Of a stretch of DNA of 64,000 bases, positions 12,701-25,500 are shown one piece after another. A program made the translations under genes and the position numbers. Numbering within the stretch: position 1 is the first letter of the stretch; each line of letters opens with the position of its first letter. This stretch comes from Anoplolepis gracilipes. Its lineage: Eukaryota > Arthropoda > Insecta > Hymenoptera > Formicidae. The stretch spans positions 4,454,572 to 4,518,571 of the forward strand of contig NC_132980.1 in the NCBI RefSeq assembly GCF_047496725.1, given 5' to 3'. A model generated the notes under the pieces. It saw only the letters and a program-made list of their open reading frames with translations, ran no database searches and was not told the origin of the DNA.

Positions 12701-15700
12701 AGTTCCATTTCACGCATATGTGCACATGTATTTATAATATATGTTATTTGTATTATATAAACTGCGCGCATATACATGAAACGAAAAATATCTCTGTTTC
12801 TTTATTTGAAAATTATATTCGAAAAAAAGTATAGTATATTTAAGTATATTCAAAAAAATCCCAGACAGCACAGAAAGCCCGAAAAACATCTTAAAGATAT
12901 TTAAAAGACAATAAGACGTCTTTTAAACATCTTTTAAAGACATGTGCGGTCTGGAAAGTAACGATAAAAGTAACTGTTAATTTCGTTACTCGTTATCGAA
13001 AAATGTAACGATGTTACTCTTTCTGTTACAAACAAAATTTGTAACGCCGTTACTGTTATGGTTACCGAAAAAAAGGTAACGCATTACTTTTCAACCCTGT
13101 TAATTCTTTAGAATTATCTATTGCATTACTCACCACTGTCTTTAACTCCACTTGGCAAAAGCACGGCAGACAAACTAACGTTCACTGCTAAATGGTCAAA
13201 ATGACGATTTGCAGTGAGGAACATTTCCTGCGCGCCGCCCTTTCCATCAGTAACAAAGTTATTGAGTCGATGCGAAGCGTAATACTTAGGTGATACATTC
13301 CCTTCTTTTGGCACCGATACCGCGGCTTGCTCGGCGCTCTCCACTAATCTCTGTAAATGTAATAGATTACGTTATATTTCACAAAATTACAAGTTATTTG
13401 CGCCTATATTTACAACAACAAATGTATCGATTTTTATCTAAAATTTTGTATATCAAATATAAAGAAAAATTTTAATTTTATTTCACAATGTTTTTTTTTT
13501 TTTTGTGTTTATATGGTTTTGCATTCCTTTCCATATATGTTATATATATTATTAATTTTTTTATTATATCATATAACGTAACATATTTATAAGTTTATTC
13601 ATTAGGATGTTTAAGACTGTGTGATATTAAATATATATATTATTATTTAAATATTCACCAAGAACTGATATCTAATTCAAATATTCGAGCTAATCTTTTT
13701 GTAGAGAAGTTTAGTGGAATTTGTGTATGATAGAAGTACTATTTTAAGATTTTTATAATTATTAATTAATTAATTAATTTTATAATATATGTATGTTTAA
13801 TATTTATAATTAAATATTGCTGTATTTTTAAATGTATTGCACAAGTGTCTGCAGATTTTCAATTTTTGCTCTGGAACTTGTATATATATATATATTGATT
13901 ATTTATCGATTGTATATATTAAAGATTTCTTTTACTATTACTTGATTAATCAAGCTGTTCCAGAGCAAAAATTGAAAATCTGCACTTTTATATTTAAAAA
14001 TACAGCAACATTTCATCATAAATACTAAAAATATATTTGAATATAAATAGTTTAAATGTCAATTCGTATAAAAAAGCCATCACTCTGTATAAAATATTAA
14101 ACAAGACGTGGAAACAACATGTTCGTTTGAGAAGAGATCTATTTTTATATCATCAACAGGTAAGGATCTGTCCGTTATCGAAAAACTTCTTAACACATCA
14201 CATTCTGAAATCAAGAATAGTTCTGACAATGAGTCAAACTTGAAACTTTTTATTATGTTGAAAATATATTGTAAAATTTTAAACGGGTTTTTTTCAAAAT
14301 TCTATTTTTTCTCAATTCTATCTTTATTTTTCAAGAAGAAATATAATAAATATTAATAAATAAAAATAAATTTTTGTTATAATCGATAAAAAATGTATTA
14401 AAGAAGAAAATACTGTATAATACATTTTGAGTTTTATGTAAAAATCGTCAAAGCTTTCTAAAATTTCTAGCAAAACAAAAAAAATTTTTTTTTCTATTAT
14501 AAATGTATATCCTGATGAACAAATTTTCTCGCAACTTTAAGTATCTTATTTTTTTCGTAAATTTATATACTAGAAACTATTACTACAAATTTATTTATTT
14601 ATATATTTATGTCGAGTAATTTATGATAAACAATTTACCGCATCCATCTTTTTTCGCATTCAAAGATACTCACTTCCTTTAAAAAAGTTTAGAATATTAT
14701 AAAAGATCAGCTTGTATAATCTATTAAATTCAATGTGTATTTTTTATATATTATAATCTAAGCTCCATTAATTATCATATCTTATAAAACATGTAAATAT
14801 AAGTTTATATTAATTTATTTCTACTAAAGATAATTTTTCACTAGATTTGTTTTTTGCTTATTCAAATAAATTCTGCTACTGCATTTTGTAAAAAACTGAA
14901 CATTTTTTCTTAGCATACAAATAATTCCCAGACAGCATACATATTCAAAAGATGTTCAGAGGTTATTCTGAAGACATCTTTTCTTTCAAAAATATATTTG
15001 GGATGTCCTATGAATGTTTTTTTGGCTATGCTGTTTGAGAAGATATTTCAAAATCGGCGGACAATGAATTTATTTTTAAAAAGTTAAAAATATATTCAAA
15101 AGTTAAGAAGATTATCACTTTTCCCAATCTTTTTGAACTCTCATATTATTCGTCACAAAAATCTCACTTTTAATGACTTACGGAATAGTTTTCTGAATCT
15201 CACAGAAAAAAAGAACATCATATAAGGTGAAAATTTTCAATCTACAACAGCCTGCACAGTGTTGTACGAGCACATATCTAATTTAATATAATATAATTTA
15301 TAAACAGAATACAAAAATGATGTGCACTAAAGAAAAAATAAGATATATGCGAAAGAGATATGTATGTATTGGCGTACCATCACAGCGTTCATTTTAAAGT
15401 CCATCATATTTTTCACTTCCATGGCCATTTCCCGAACAAGGACGAGACCATCCCTTTTTACGACGATTGCATCCATTTCATGATATTTCTAGATGTGAAG
15501 TAATAAAAATCGATGCATAAGAGAAATAAAACCATAAGGATTTCCATTAAAGAGTATACATACATATAATTTGAAAGAATTCTAAAATATAACTTATCTT
15601 CTTATACATATCTTATAAAAATATGTATAAAATAAAACTTTTAGTACACAACATTGCAATATCTTTATACATGATTCGTTTAATGAATATATTTATTTAT

Positions 15701-17862
15701 TATAATTATAATTAAATATATGTTAAATATTAAATATACATATAATTAATAAATAATATAAATATATATATAATATATAATTAGCTTACTCTCTGTATCT
15801 CGCTCATTTTAGTTACTTGTTTACCAAACTCCCATAAGTCCACGCCAAACTTTAAGGCCCAGTTTTTCACTCTGTAATAATTATGATAATATTATTATGT
15901 TTCAAATAAATGTACATTCATCAAAAATTGAGACCTTTACAATAGAAAATAAAATATATTTGAAATAAATAATTGAAAGTTTTCGCTCTCTATATTAACT
16001 TGTTGTTTTATGTTAAATATCGGAACTTATTCATAAAAAATATAAGGCCGTTTGTTATTTATCGTTCTTAATTTATATTTAAAAGAGCACTGATTTCATT
16101 TATTTATGTAAAAAATATAATTAATCATGTCATAAAATCATAATCATGCAGTAAATATTGCATATATTTCTACACATTTCTGTTTATTAAAATTGTGATA
16201 CATATACATAAAAAAATCTTCGAGGTAAAGAAATATAAATTTGCGAGATATTGTCCTTCATGCAAAATTTATTTTATAAATTATAATAAAAAATAATTAA
16301 AATAATTAAGAATACAGCAATTTATTTTCCATTGCAATTTCAATGTAAACAATTATATAATTTGCGCATTTGTCATTTGCTGAAATCTTGGAGAAAAACT
16401 GTTTTTTTAAACTTAAGAAATAAAATTATTAAATTTTTTTCTAATTTTTTACATTAAATCTTTTCACGCTGGAATTATTTTCATTCTATATCTCATTTCC
16501 CATTTATTTATACATAATTCAGACCGTGCCAGTTATTTTTCTCAAAAAGGGGACGTTAGAAAGTTAGAAAAAAAATTGTCATTACTAAAGGGCATCCAAA
16601 GTAATCATTAGTTGCACTTTTCGGAACAAACCAGAAGTGTAACTAGGATCAGTTTTGAAATTTTAAATAGAATCATGGATCGAGTGGGATATCGTTGGAT
16701 AAAGTTTTGAAAAAGAAACAACTTTTATGAAACCTTAATTCAATCTCTTACAGAATCTCTTTCGAGAAAAACATTTGAATGTAGATGTCTGCTGTCTGAT
16801 CCATACATTTAAATGTTTTTTTTTTTCTCGAAACCTTTGAGAGATAACTAAATTAAGTTGTAGTAAAAGTTATTTCTTTTTCAAGCTCGATCCAATGATA
16901 TCTGATTCGAGCCATGTTCCTATTTAAAATTTTAAAGTTGACCCCAGCTACACCTATTTCTGTTTGTTCCCAAAAATGGAACCATCACCAATGATTATTT
17001 TGAGTGTCCTTTAGTAATGAAAAATTTTTCCCTAACTTCCTGTGATGTTTCATTTTTGAAAAAAAACGACTAACACGAGTGATCTGAATGACCCTGCATA
17101 TAACCAATAACCGATTAATACTCCTCCTTTCTATCTTCCTTTTTCGATGCCTCTTTTCACGCCTTTTGCATATAATCCGGCTCTCTTTTCATCTCTCTTT
17201 ATTTCTTCGTATTTCTTTTTTCTCTCTAGAGTCCAACGTATCTTTCTTTTAGATTTTCACGTTTATATCCTTTTACACTCATACCTTCTTTTACTTTTCT
17301 CTTTCCATCTCATTCTCCCCTTCAATCCTACATATTCGTCTTTCTTCTAACATTGCTCACAACGTTTCTCGTCTTCCTCTCTCTCACCCCCCTCCCCTCT
17401 CTTCACTACTTTTTACTCGCCCTCCTTTCCTCCCTCGTGCGCTCCTTTATTTCCCCACCCCGTTACTGCATGCTCGTTCTCGCCTTCATCTACCTGCTCG
17501 CCTTTGCCCTCGCGCTCCTTCTACTCCCTATCGAGTTTTGCTCGTCGAGCTTTATGCACCCCATCCGTCCGATCGCTCACACATCCACCGCGCCACCACC
17601 CCTCCACTTTTCCCACCATCCCTCATATCTTCCCTTTTTGTTTTTTAGGCCCCTCATACGTCATCGATGTCCGACGATGCACAAGCTTACCGGATATTTT
17701 TCATACCCTCTGTCGTTTAATTGCTAGGTACAAAAAATTACTTAAGCGCGCGAGCACTTACTCATTATGGGGTATGTCCTCCTCCTGCTGGCAACTCGAC
17801 CCTATCCACAACAGAAACAGTATCCCAAAACGTAGTAGCCTGTCGTCAATGCGCAGGAACAT
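9712..17862 (-). CDS. Voltage-gated calcium channel alpha-2/delta subunit, N-terminal exons (partial)
   Basis: Five phase-compatible coding exons: 17862-17762, 15871-15790, 15488-15378, 13350-13134, 9843-9712, all with AG acceptors and GT donors. Exon 1 starts MFLRIDDRLLRFGILFLLWI and ends in SSCQQEEDIPHNE, a good signal peptide, which decides the start. Exon 2 reads VKNWALKFGVDLWEFGKQVT, the conserved N-terminal block of alpha-2/delta proteins. Exons 3 and 4 continue the VWA_N region (RLVESAEQAA, then NRHFDHLAVNVSLSAV). Exon 5 has GIQWSEYL, FVNNYESDPTLSWQYYGAT and FLRRFPG. The product would be an extracellular, membrane-anchored auxiliary subunit that promotes surface and presynaptic placement of Cav channels. 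The 214 residues seen are about a fifth of the usual length; the VWA domain with its MIDAS site and the Cache region lie left of the window. Similarity looks closest to the alpha-2/delta-3 (Drosophila straightjacket) type, but the paralogue is uncertain. Confidence 0.9.
10972..13099. mobile_element. hAT-type non-autonomous element carrying a nested insertion
   Basis: The left end CAAAGTTGGAAAAGTTACTT and the right end ACGCATTACTTTTCAACCCTG are inverted, and both termini are rich in GTTACTTTT/GTAACG words. An 8-bp near-duplication flanks it (ATAATTCT at 10964-10971, TTAATTCT at 13100-13107), the size typical of hAT elements. A second copy with the same ends is at 35852-36805. It sits in intron 4 of the alpha-2/delta gene and ends only 34 bases from the exon 4 donor. 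A TTAA element is nested inside at 11328-12421. No transposase frame is visible. Confidence 0.75.
11328..12421 (-). mobile_element. piggyBac-type non-autonomous element, copy 2 (nested)
   Basis: This is the reverse-orientation copy of the element at 6703-7802, bounded by TTAA (11328-11331 and 12418-12421) with ends TTAAAGATGTTTAGTACG and GTACCAAACATCCTTAA. It is inserted inside the hAT-type element 10972-13099, which gives the order of events. It is 1094 bp and non-coding apart from short chance frames. Confidence 0.7.
13815..14013. repeat. Inverted-repeat element in alpha-2/delta intron 3
   Basis: Arms are AATATTGCTGTATTTTTAAA and GCAGATTTTCAATTTTTGCT (then CTGGAAC) on the left, mirrored by GTTCCAGAG, CAAAAATTGAAAATCTGC and TTTAAAAATACAGCAACATT on the right. 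The loop is a TA-rich stretch. Non-coding. Confidence 0.75.
14014..15377. other. Intron 3 of the alpha-2/delta gene
   Basis: The sequence is AT-rich with no supported exon. A possible CCAGACAGCA-type element spans about 14927-15050 (CCCAGACAGCATACAT against GGCTATGCTGTTTGAG), with inner AAAGATGTTC and GACATCTTTT words. Otherwise nothing specific is seen. Confidence 0.4.
16517..17098. repeat. Fold-back element in alpha-2/delta intron 1
   Basis: The halves are inverted copies of about 270 bp. The left contains TTTCTCAAAAAGGGGACG, TCATTACTAAAGGGCA, AAATTTTAAATAGAATCATG, GGATAAAGTTTTGAAAAAGA and TTTCGAGAAAAACATTT; the right has the mirrored CATGTTCCTATTTAAAATTT, TGTCCTTTAGTAATGA and TCATTTTTGAAAAA. 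The right end reads GATCTGAATGACCCTGCATA. Arms show moderate divergence. Non-coding. Confidence 0.75.
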
Positions 17863-19800
17863 TATTTCAACAGTTCTCAACAATTATTTCTCGAATTCCT
17901 CTCTCTCTTCCTCCCTTTCTCGTTGTTCTTGGCGCGTAGCCTGCGTAAACCCCTTTTCCTCGGGATAATTTCGTGTGATTGGCGATCGATCGTCGAACCA
18001 GGGACCAGGGACCAACGACGTACCGGCTCGACGCTCGTCGATTTAATGATCTTCGCGCATCGTCCATAGGTCGCCACCGTGTTCGGATTTCTTCCTCTCG
18101 TTCTTCCTCCGAATCAATCTCAAGCGCATCTAGCCTACTACTCACTAATACTCACGAATTCGTAACTCTCGACCTGTCACTCGCTCGCACGTGTGTACAA
18201 ATATATGTGCATAAGTCGCAAAATCGGAGTCACACACAGTGATAAAGCTTCGTCTTCATCCCCGATGTTTTTCCATTTTCGCCAATAGTGGTCCACGCTA
18301 CATGCGCCACGATGACAGGTCCGTCCGTCGATTCGATCATTTCAACGGAGGAAGGCGGAAGGAGAAAGGCGGCGATGGCAGCGTTCCGGGCTATAAGTAT
18401 CGTTCCGGAACGTGTGCGTCCGAAATGTCACTGCCTCCTCCGGAGCCGAGCGCGACCACATGATTTCATCGCGCTTGGCGAAGGTAGCATATTCTCTCTT
18501 TACGCCTCCGCTGCCTCCGTTGTCGACGACGCGATTTATTCACCACTCACTATTCCGGTAGTTCGCGGCGCCGCGTTGTGTAGTGCGAATTCAATAGTAG
18601 TTCACGCCGTAACGCGCAGAGAACTAGAAAGAATGGAAGATGGGTGGTATATGCGATAGGGGTCGGAAAGGGATAGGAGGATGCAAGAGAGTGAAATAGA
18701 GAACGAAAGAAAGGTCGAAAGCGGCGGGAAAGGAGAGAGATTGGAGCGGAGCTTCAGCGGGCAGAGAGTGGCAGTCTCCGCGCGAGCGGAAAAGGCGAGT
18801 AGCGCGTGAGTGAATAAAAGGAGTGAAACGTAAACCGACCATCAAAATCTCGACGCACGATCTTCGCGACACATGAACGAGTCCACCTCGACTTGGCTCG
18901 CGCGATATAAAAAATCGCGCAGAAACGCGCGCCGCGACGTATTACGTCGTGCGTCGTGCTACTATCTCCGCCGTTACCACCACCTTCCACCCTCACTACT
19001 ATCGCCGCCACCACCTCCCATATCCCACCTCCACCATCACCCCCTCCTCCTAGTAGCTCGGCGCGCGCGCACATTACTCTTTACTATGTCTACGATCAAC
19101 ACAAGCCAGCTCGTAGCATTTTGGGAGTACGTTATTCCAACGGAAAGGGAAGAGGAGGAGAAGTGTGAATCTTTTCACTACTTCTACGGCAGTGCTGCAA
19201 GAAGTTATAAAGGACTGATCTTTAGAAGCGCACATGACACAAAGAAATGACAGGTCAGGAAGAATAGTTAGATGTCTAATTTAGTTTAATAGACATCTAA
19301 TAAATGTTTTTTTTTTCGATCTGTACTTCTTATTGGAGATAGCGATAACGCCGATAATGTTAGTAGCGGTCAAAGCTAAATTGGAATCGCCAAAACTTGT
19401 TGAAGCTCTCTCGGCCTTTGCGATTCGTTTCGCAAAAGCTTAGAGTCTCGCGAGTTGCGGTATCGGAGGATGGGAAAGGCAAGAGGGAAGAATGGAGTAC
19501 GCTGCGTGAAAAGAGTATAGGTGGCAGGTGGTGGATATGGAACACGCAGGGGGAAGATAGGAAGGATAAAAGCGGCAGAAGATGGTGGAAGTGGTGATGG
19601 TGGAGGGAGGAGAGGCTGCCCGGCACTGTTCCGTTGGCGGGGGTGGCAGTCCCAACCTTACGCCACGTTACGGGAGTTTAACGCGGCGCAAGCCCGGTAT
19701 CATTGATTTAACATATATCTATATCTTACATAAAGACAGCGAGAGAGCTTTTCCTGACGGCAAGGTGAGGTAACATCATATTATACTTGTCCAAGTACGG
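17863..19800 (-). promoter_or_regulatory. GC- and CpG-rich 5' region of the alpha-2/delta gene
   Basis: This block is far richer in G, C and CpG than the surrounding DNA and lies immediately upstream of the alpha-2/delta start codon, so it most likely holds the 5' untranslated exon(s) and promoter. The neighbouring stretch 17150-17640 (intron 1 side) is strongly pyrimidine-biased on the plus strand. Several open frames occur on both strands here, but they overlap each other, are made of low-complexity Pro/Ser/Arg runs and have no recognisable domain, so I do not call them genes. Confidence 0.5.
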
Positions 19801-20166
19801 CAGGAATAGCGTTATGCGAGCAGATTGTATAATAATAGAGCTGAGACGTGAGAAATCTTTTTTTATCGAGGGGAAGCTATTTAGAGATAAAATTCAGAAT
19901 CAAAATCTATGTACATATAACAAAATATTTTATATTCGGCGCAATACTAATTGTTGACCACTCGTTGATTCTTCATTATAGAAAATAATTTCCCAAAATA
20001 TTTAATTATGATATAGTAATTAGAATAATAAATAATTAGCTTGTATAACTTTGTACTAAATACAATTCTGATTTTAATAATTATAATAACTGTTTGATTA
20101 CATTTTTATGTAAGTAAATAAGCAAATATATATGTATATATATATATGTATATATATATATGTATA

Positions 20167-20177
20167 TGCGTGTGCGT

Positions 20178-20219
<42 letters not shown>

Positions 20220-20259
20220 GCGTGTGCGTGTGCGTGTGCGTGTGCGTGTGCGTGTGCGC

Positions 20260-20312
<53 letters not shown>
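20167..20312. repeat. GT/GTGCGT microsatellite
   Basis: An uninterrupted alternating purine-pyrimidine tract that switches between (GT)n and (GTGC)n blocks. The long Cys-Val-type frames on both strands are artefacts of it. Confidence 0.95.
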
Positions 20313-20313
<1 letters not shown>

Positions 20314-21170
20314 TATGGACAACTTTTTTTCTACTTTATAAGATTAATTATCGAATTTAAACGGTTCTTAAATAAAACTATTTATGTGTATATATACTTA
20401 CTTTAACAAATATTGTATTTTGATTTTAATAGATAAAATTTATGCAAATATTCTTGTAAAACACATGGATAAAAACTTTTATTTTAAAACCATTTAAATC
20501 CGATAATTAATCTTATATAAAGTAGAAAAAAAATTTTTTGTTAATTCATAGAATAGATATTAAGGTAAACATACCGATTTTCTCCCGAACAAAAATATAT
20601 GATTTTCTAAAAATACACATTCGATATTGTAAGCTCCTTTCAATTCATATATTAAAAAATACTAATATCAAAATATTTTTTAAAAATATACATTTAAGAG
20701 ATATTGAGCTTTTTTAATCCACAATTAAAAATTTATTAAAGAAACGAGTTTATAAAGTAAAGCGAAATATGTATTTAGATTTTGTTAAGAAATTCATTTT
20801 TATACATAAAATATTAATTATATATTTTTTAAAAAGAACTTTGTCTAAATATTTTTTTCTTATAAATGGAATAAATTAATTAAGATATACGTTTAAGAGA
20901 CTTAAAAAATAGATATTCATCGAAAATTTTTCAAGTATGTATATACTTTACAGATCTGTTCGTACTGAAGAGTGACAAGTTCATTGCAAAAAATATGCAA
21001 AAGCAGATTTAAACGTTATGTATCTTAAAATAGTAAATCTGAATGAGAAAATTGTATAACACTTATATATTTTTATATAATCTATACTGTACTCTATTTA
21101 TATTTCTGTCTACAAAATGTATTCCATTTACACTTTTACCTATATGAAAAAGCAGTGAGTATCTATACAT
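20313..21170. other. Intergenic, nothing seen
   Basis: AT-rich DNA without recognisable genes or element ends. Confidence 0.5.
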
Positions 21171-21174
21171 GTAT

Positions 21175-21571
21175 AGATTGAGGAAAAAGCATGGAAACCC
21201 TAAAAAAATCTCGAAAAATTTAAGTTTTACAGAAAAGACTCTAAGGCAAGATCAATTCATTTCTTTTTTCATTTATTTCATATTTTATATTAAAAAATAT
21301 CATAATAAACTTAAAAATATCTCAAAAAATTCTTAACTAAAAGTTTTATTATTTTAAAAAGCCCTCAAGGCAAGCTATAAAAATATGCAATTAAAAAGGG
21401 TGTTATTCCATTTAAGAAATTAAAAGTAACCTTTAAGCGACTATTCAAGGTCAAATCAATGACACCACCTTATGTCTTTCTCGAAACCGTACAACTTTTG
21501 TCTGAAACATTTTTCTGTAAAATTTTATTTTTTAAGATTTTTCATGTTATCCATACTTTTTCCTCACTCTG
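21175..21571. mobile_element. Inverted-end element related to the CAGGGTGTCC family
   Basis: The ends are TAGATTGAGGAAAAAGCATG and CATACTTTTTCCTCACTCTG, inverted with few mismatches. The right half shares TTCCATTTAAGAAATT, CAAGGTCAAATCAATG, CACCACCTTATG and ACAACTTTTGTCTGAAACAT with the copies at 46529 and 50729, so it may be a recombined or related family. Non-coding. Confidence 0.6.
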
Positions 21572-22320
21572 TATATGATGTGTGGTGTGTGTATGCGTGT
21601 GCGTATGTAAGGACATTTTATTGATTTCAATTTTAAAGAGTGAAAAACTTAATTTCATTTATATAAATATTCCTTATACAAATGTATTCTATCATTTTTC
21701 ACTATTATAATTTTTTTTATTCATAAAAGTATCAGTTTCACCAATATTGAAAAAAATTCTTACGCGCACATAACACTACGTCAAGAATTCTTCAAAATAC
21801 ATCTCTTTCAATATTTCCAACTTAGCATAATGTACAAATCAATAGAAAACAATTTATAATTGGTTCATAACACACTTTTATCTAAATTTTGTTAATTAAA
21901 AAAGAAGTGCTTGAATATCTAATAATGAGTAACTAATACACGAACAAGTAATGATTATTTAATACATGTTATATAATACATGCAAAATACATTGCAAAAG
22001 AGTTGTATCTTGAACAATGTTTCAAAAGATATCCAATGTAACTTCCTTTATCAGATGATAATATATTGTACAAAAAAATATATGTATGAAAAAAGTTTTC
22101 TTAAGAATACAGAATTTCTCCTGCGCATTTTTCAGCCTGAACTACATTCTATTCTACTGGATTGCATTATACATATCATCATATACACTTCTTAAGTTAC
22201 TTAATAATTTTGTGCGCGAATTAATAAAAATGTAAAAAAGATCTAAATGGTATCACATGTTAATATATTTTGCTAAGTTTTTATAATTTTCAGTTTTTCC
22301 TACTGTATGAATCACGTGAG
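21572..22320. other. Intergenic, nothing seen
   Basis: AT-rich DNA between the element at 21175 and the 3' end of the Nup98-96 gene. The frame at 21980-22195 has no recognisable features. Confidence 0.45.
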
Positions 22321-22326
22321 TTTATT
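22321..22326 (-). terminator. Candidate polyadenylation signal of Nup98-96
   Basis: AATAAA on the minus strand, 200 bases past the Nup98-96 stop codon. It is the nearest clear canonical hexamer; use is inferred. Confidence 0.45.
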
Positions 22327-22525
22327 TTATATCGTAATCTGTTATATATATATATATATGTACTGTATCAGGATTGTTAAAGAGTTTTGAACTAAACTTT
22401 ATACTTGTTTGTGTGATAATTAACTTAATTGTGTACAAAAAAAATATTAAAAATCATCGTAGCTTCTGTTACATTGGACGTAAAAGTTTTACTATATAAT
22501 CAATAAATTAACTTATATGTGTTAT

Positions 22526-25500
22526 TCATTGCGACATTACTTCAGTTACGCGCATATTAACGATGGGTCGAAGTTCTTGCTGCGCATAATCCTCCGGTAA
22601 CGGTAGTTGAGATATTAGACGAACTAACAACTTTGTAACAGATCTCTTTTCATTTTTCTGCAATAATAACAGATTTCTAGCCAAATGTAGAGTCCTCTTT
22701 GCAATTTCGGCCTGACATAATCTAAAAATATGAAAAATTCTATTAGTATAAACTGAGAAAATAATAATTTGAAAATAATATGTACCGACATACCTATGTT
22801 TAGCAGTTGGACATGGAAATTGATCAATCTTATTACACAAGCTCGTTAATCGCGGCTTTAATGCTTCCAGTTGATAAGTTAATCCATGATAATCCGGAGT
22901 AGACTTTAACAGATTTTGAATTTCATTAGTTATTTCCATATATTCCCACAGGAGCTGCCCTTGATATGCCCAATTGTTGATTGTACTGCTACATTCGGTT
23001 GGTACTAGTGTGATTAACAATGATTTCAAATAGTCGTAGTTTTCTGAAAAAAATAGAACATTTTGTTTGGGTAAAACTAAATATTAAAGACCATGACTTT
23101 ACTAATTTCAATGATCTAGAAACATGTAAGCTCTATCGTAGGTTCTGCTGATAGTCGATCGATAGTCTAATCGACATAATTGAAATCAACAAGCTCTGTA
23201 CTACATTGGTAGGCATTGAAAATTAGAAGTGAACGACGTTTAATGTTTATCCAAGTGAGGATACTTCCTTGACTTCATAACATACTACAGGATCATTGAA
23301 ATCAGTCAAATCGCCCCTCCAATATTTAATTTTATCATTTTGTTTATGAAACGCGACATAAAAAAAAAAAAAGAAAATAAAATAATATTACCATTTATTA
23401 TTGCATCAGCTGCCAGATATTCTATAATAATTTCATGAGCTTGAGTCCATTGCTCGGCCTGAATGTAATACCAAGCTGCTTCACCAAATCTGCAAAAAAT
23501 GAAAATTGCATGTTGAAATTCTGTAAATATATCCTAAATTTTTTTGAATCGATAATATGTGTATTTCTTTTATCCTGATTGGGTTAATCAAGTACTATCT
23601 TTACGCCCAGGAGCAAATTTTAGGGATGCAATATGACTATAATAAAAATATGATTAATATGACTATAATAAAATATGAATGCTAAATACCTTTTGTTAAT
23701 GCTACTTTTGATAGCTTTAGCTTGATGAATCCAAACTGATGATATACCAAGCTCTTCCCTCAGAAATTGTTCACGTTTCACATATTCCGGAGAATCGTCT
23801 ATCTCTATGTGACGTAATAGCAGATCTTGTACAGCAATTTGTCGTCTAGACGAATCTCGTAGATGCAACATGACAAAGATCGCCCAGTGCCAAAGTCCGT
23901 ATGCCTCTAATTGGGTTGCAAAATTGGTATGCGTTAACGCGGCAACATGATCGGAAAGATGCGTATAACCCAGAGCTACGAGTATCTGTTGTATCAACCA
24001 GCTGCCAAAAATATTTCTACATTAAAAATATTTCTGATACACCTCAATATTTCCAACCATGCATTTTCTTCCAAATTTAACTAACATATTTCAATATTAA
24101 GACTTCTATTGCACCTATTAATAAAACCATATCTGATCTCTTCTTACCTGTTAATCGTGCTAGAATTAATTATTATATGATTCAACCTATTATATATTTT
24201 TTGTTGTTATATAAATAATGTCATCAGTTTAAAGTTACCTTAGTCTGTAATCCAAAGGATTGGCGGTGTAGGACAGCGGATTCAAAAGTTCTCCCAGATC
24301 GTGATTTCCCGTACAGTATAATTTCAACAGATGAAAGCAGAGATCGTATATTTGCTTGCCATTACTTAATTCGGCGTCATAATCGTTTTTTCTATACTCA
24401 GGTTCTGGCGTCGCCGCGTATACTTGAGCATACTCTGTCGCATTGAAAGAGACTTCGTAGAGATCCAAGGCGTCCGTGATAGAGCATGTTGGCGACGACA
24501 GGTACCAAAGATGAATGGCAAAAGCCCGCTTCCAATCAAGATCCTCGCACACATTGATAGTTCCATGCTTGCTAGAGATGAGCGGTTCACCCGCCGCCAA
24601 CATAAACAATTTCAGACGATTGACCGTTAGATTCTCGTCCACGTCGGTCTGTTGCCACAACGCGAGTTGCTGCTTGATCAGTTCCTTGACCGGCATTCCG
24701 CCACGTAGTTGCGCCATCAGTAACGCCAGACAATGATCTCCAGCACTTCGTGCCTCCTGGCAAGCATCCTCGAGCTTGCAAGCTGAGAGCAGCGATAGTA
24801 TTATCTTCTCATGAGAATTCTTAATTTCGCCGTCGACATTTTTTATTTCCTGCTCGACCGTTTTCTGCACCACGTTTTTCAACCATTCGCTTACCGCTTC
24901 CCTCCTCATCATGACAGTATAATGTTCCTCATTGGCAGTCACATCCTGATCAGGATAATTTCCCCAGAGTGCCACACACAGGTTCCACACAATACTTGCG
25001 TACTGACGAAACGATCGTTCAGCGACGCTACGATGTTCATCATTGACGTTCTCGTTCAATCGTTGTTCTTTGTCCGTGAGATCCTGAGCCAACGTGCAAT
25101 GTAATTGCAACGCACTATTCGCACTGTCGGTCGCTACATTGAAGATGGGACAATCCCCCTCGTGACCCATCACACAATGATCCAGCTGGATCCTCAAGTG
25201 ACGCTCTATGCTATCTTTGAACATTCTCATGTCGTGCTCGTCACCGCTCAGAATCTGTAAACGTTGAACGATCGCCGTTGATGTAGTATCATCGGCTAAA
25301 CGACCGGAAACATAATGGCTCAGTTGACTAAATGTGCTTTGTAGTTGCACCTTAGTTGCCTGTTCCTGCGTGCTTAAGGACAATAATGTCAAGCCAGCTC
25401 CCCAACTTGGCCGGAACATTCTACCCATCTGTATACCAGTGTCGGCAATGCAGCGAAATCGCAATTTGTTCAACCTTGATTCTTTGAGCGGTACAATTTC

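Noticed and set aside
17353..18145. Several open frames on both strands (up to 154 codons)
   Set aside because: They overlap each other in different frames, consist of low-complexity Ser/Pro/Arg or hydrophobic runs caused by base bias, and the strand and place are explained by the alpha-2/delta leader and first exon.
18239..19773. Further frames in the GC-rich block, such as the 125-codon frame at 18873
   Set aside because: No domain, no splice logic, and equally long frames exist on the opposite strand; GC-rich DNA has few stops.
20098..20406. Cys-Val and His-Thr frames
   Set aside because: Translations of a GT/GTGC microsatellite.
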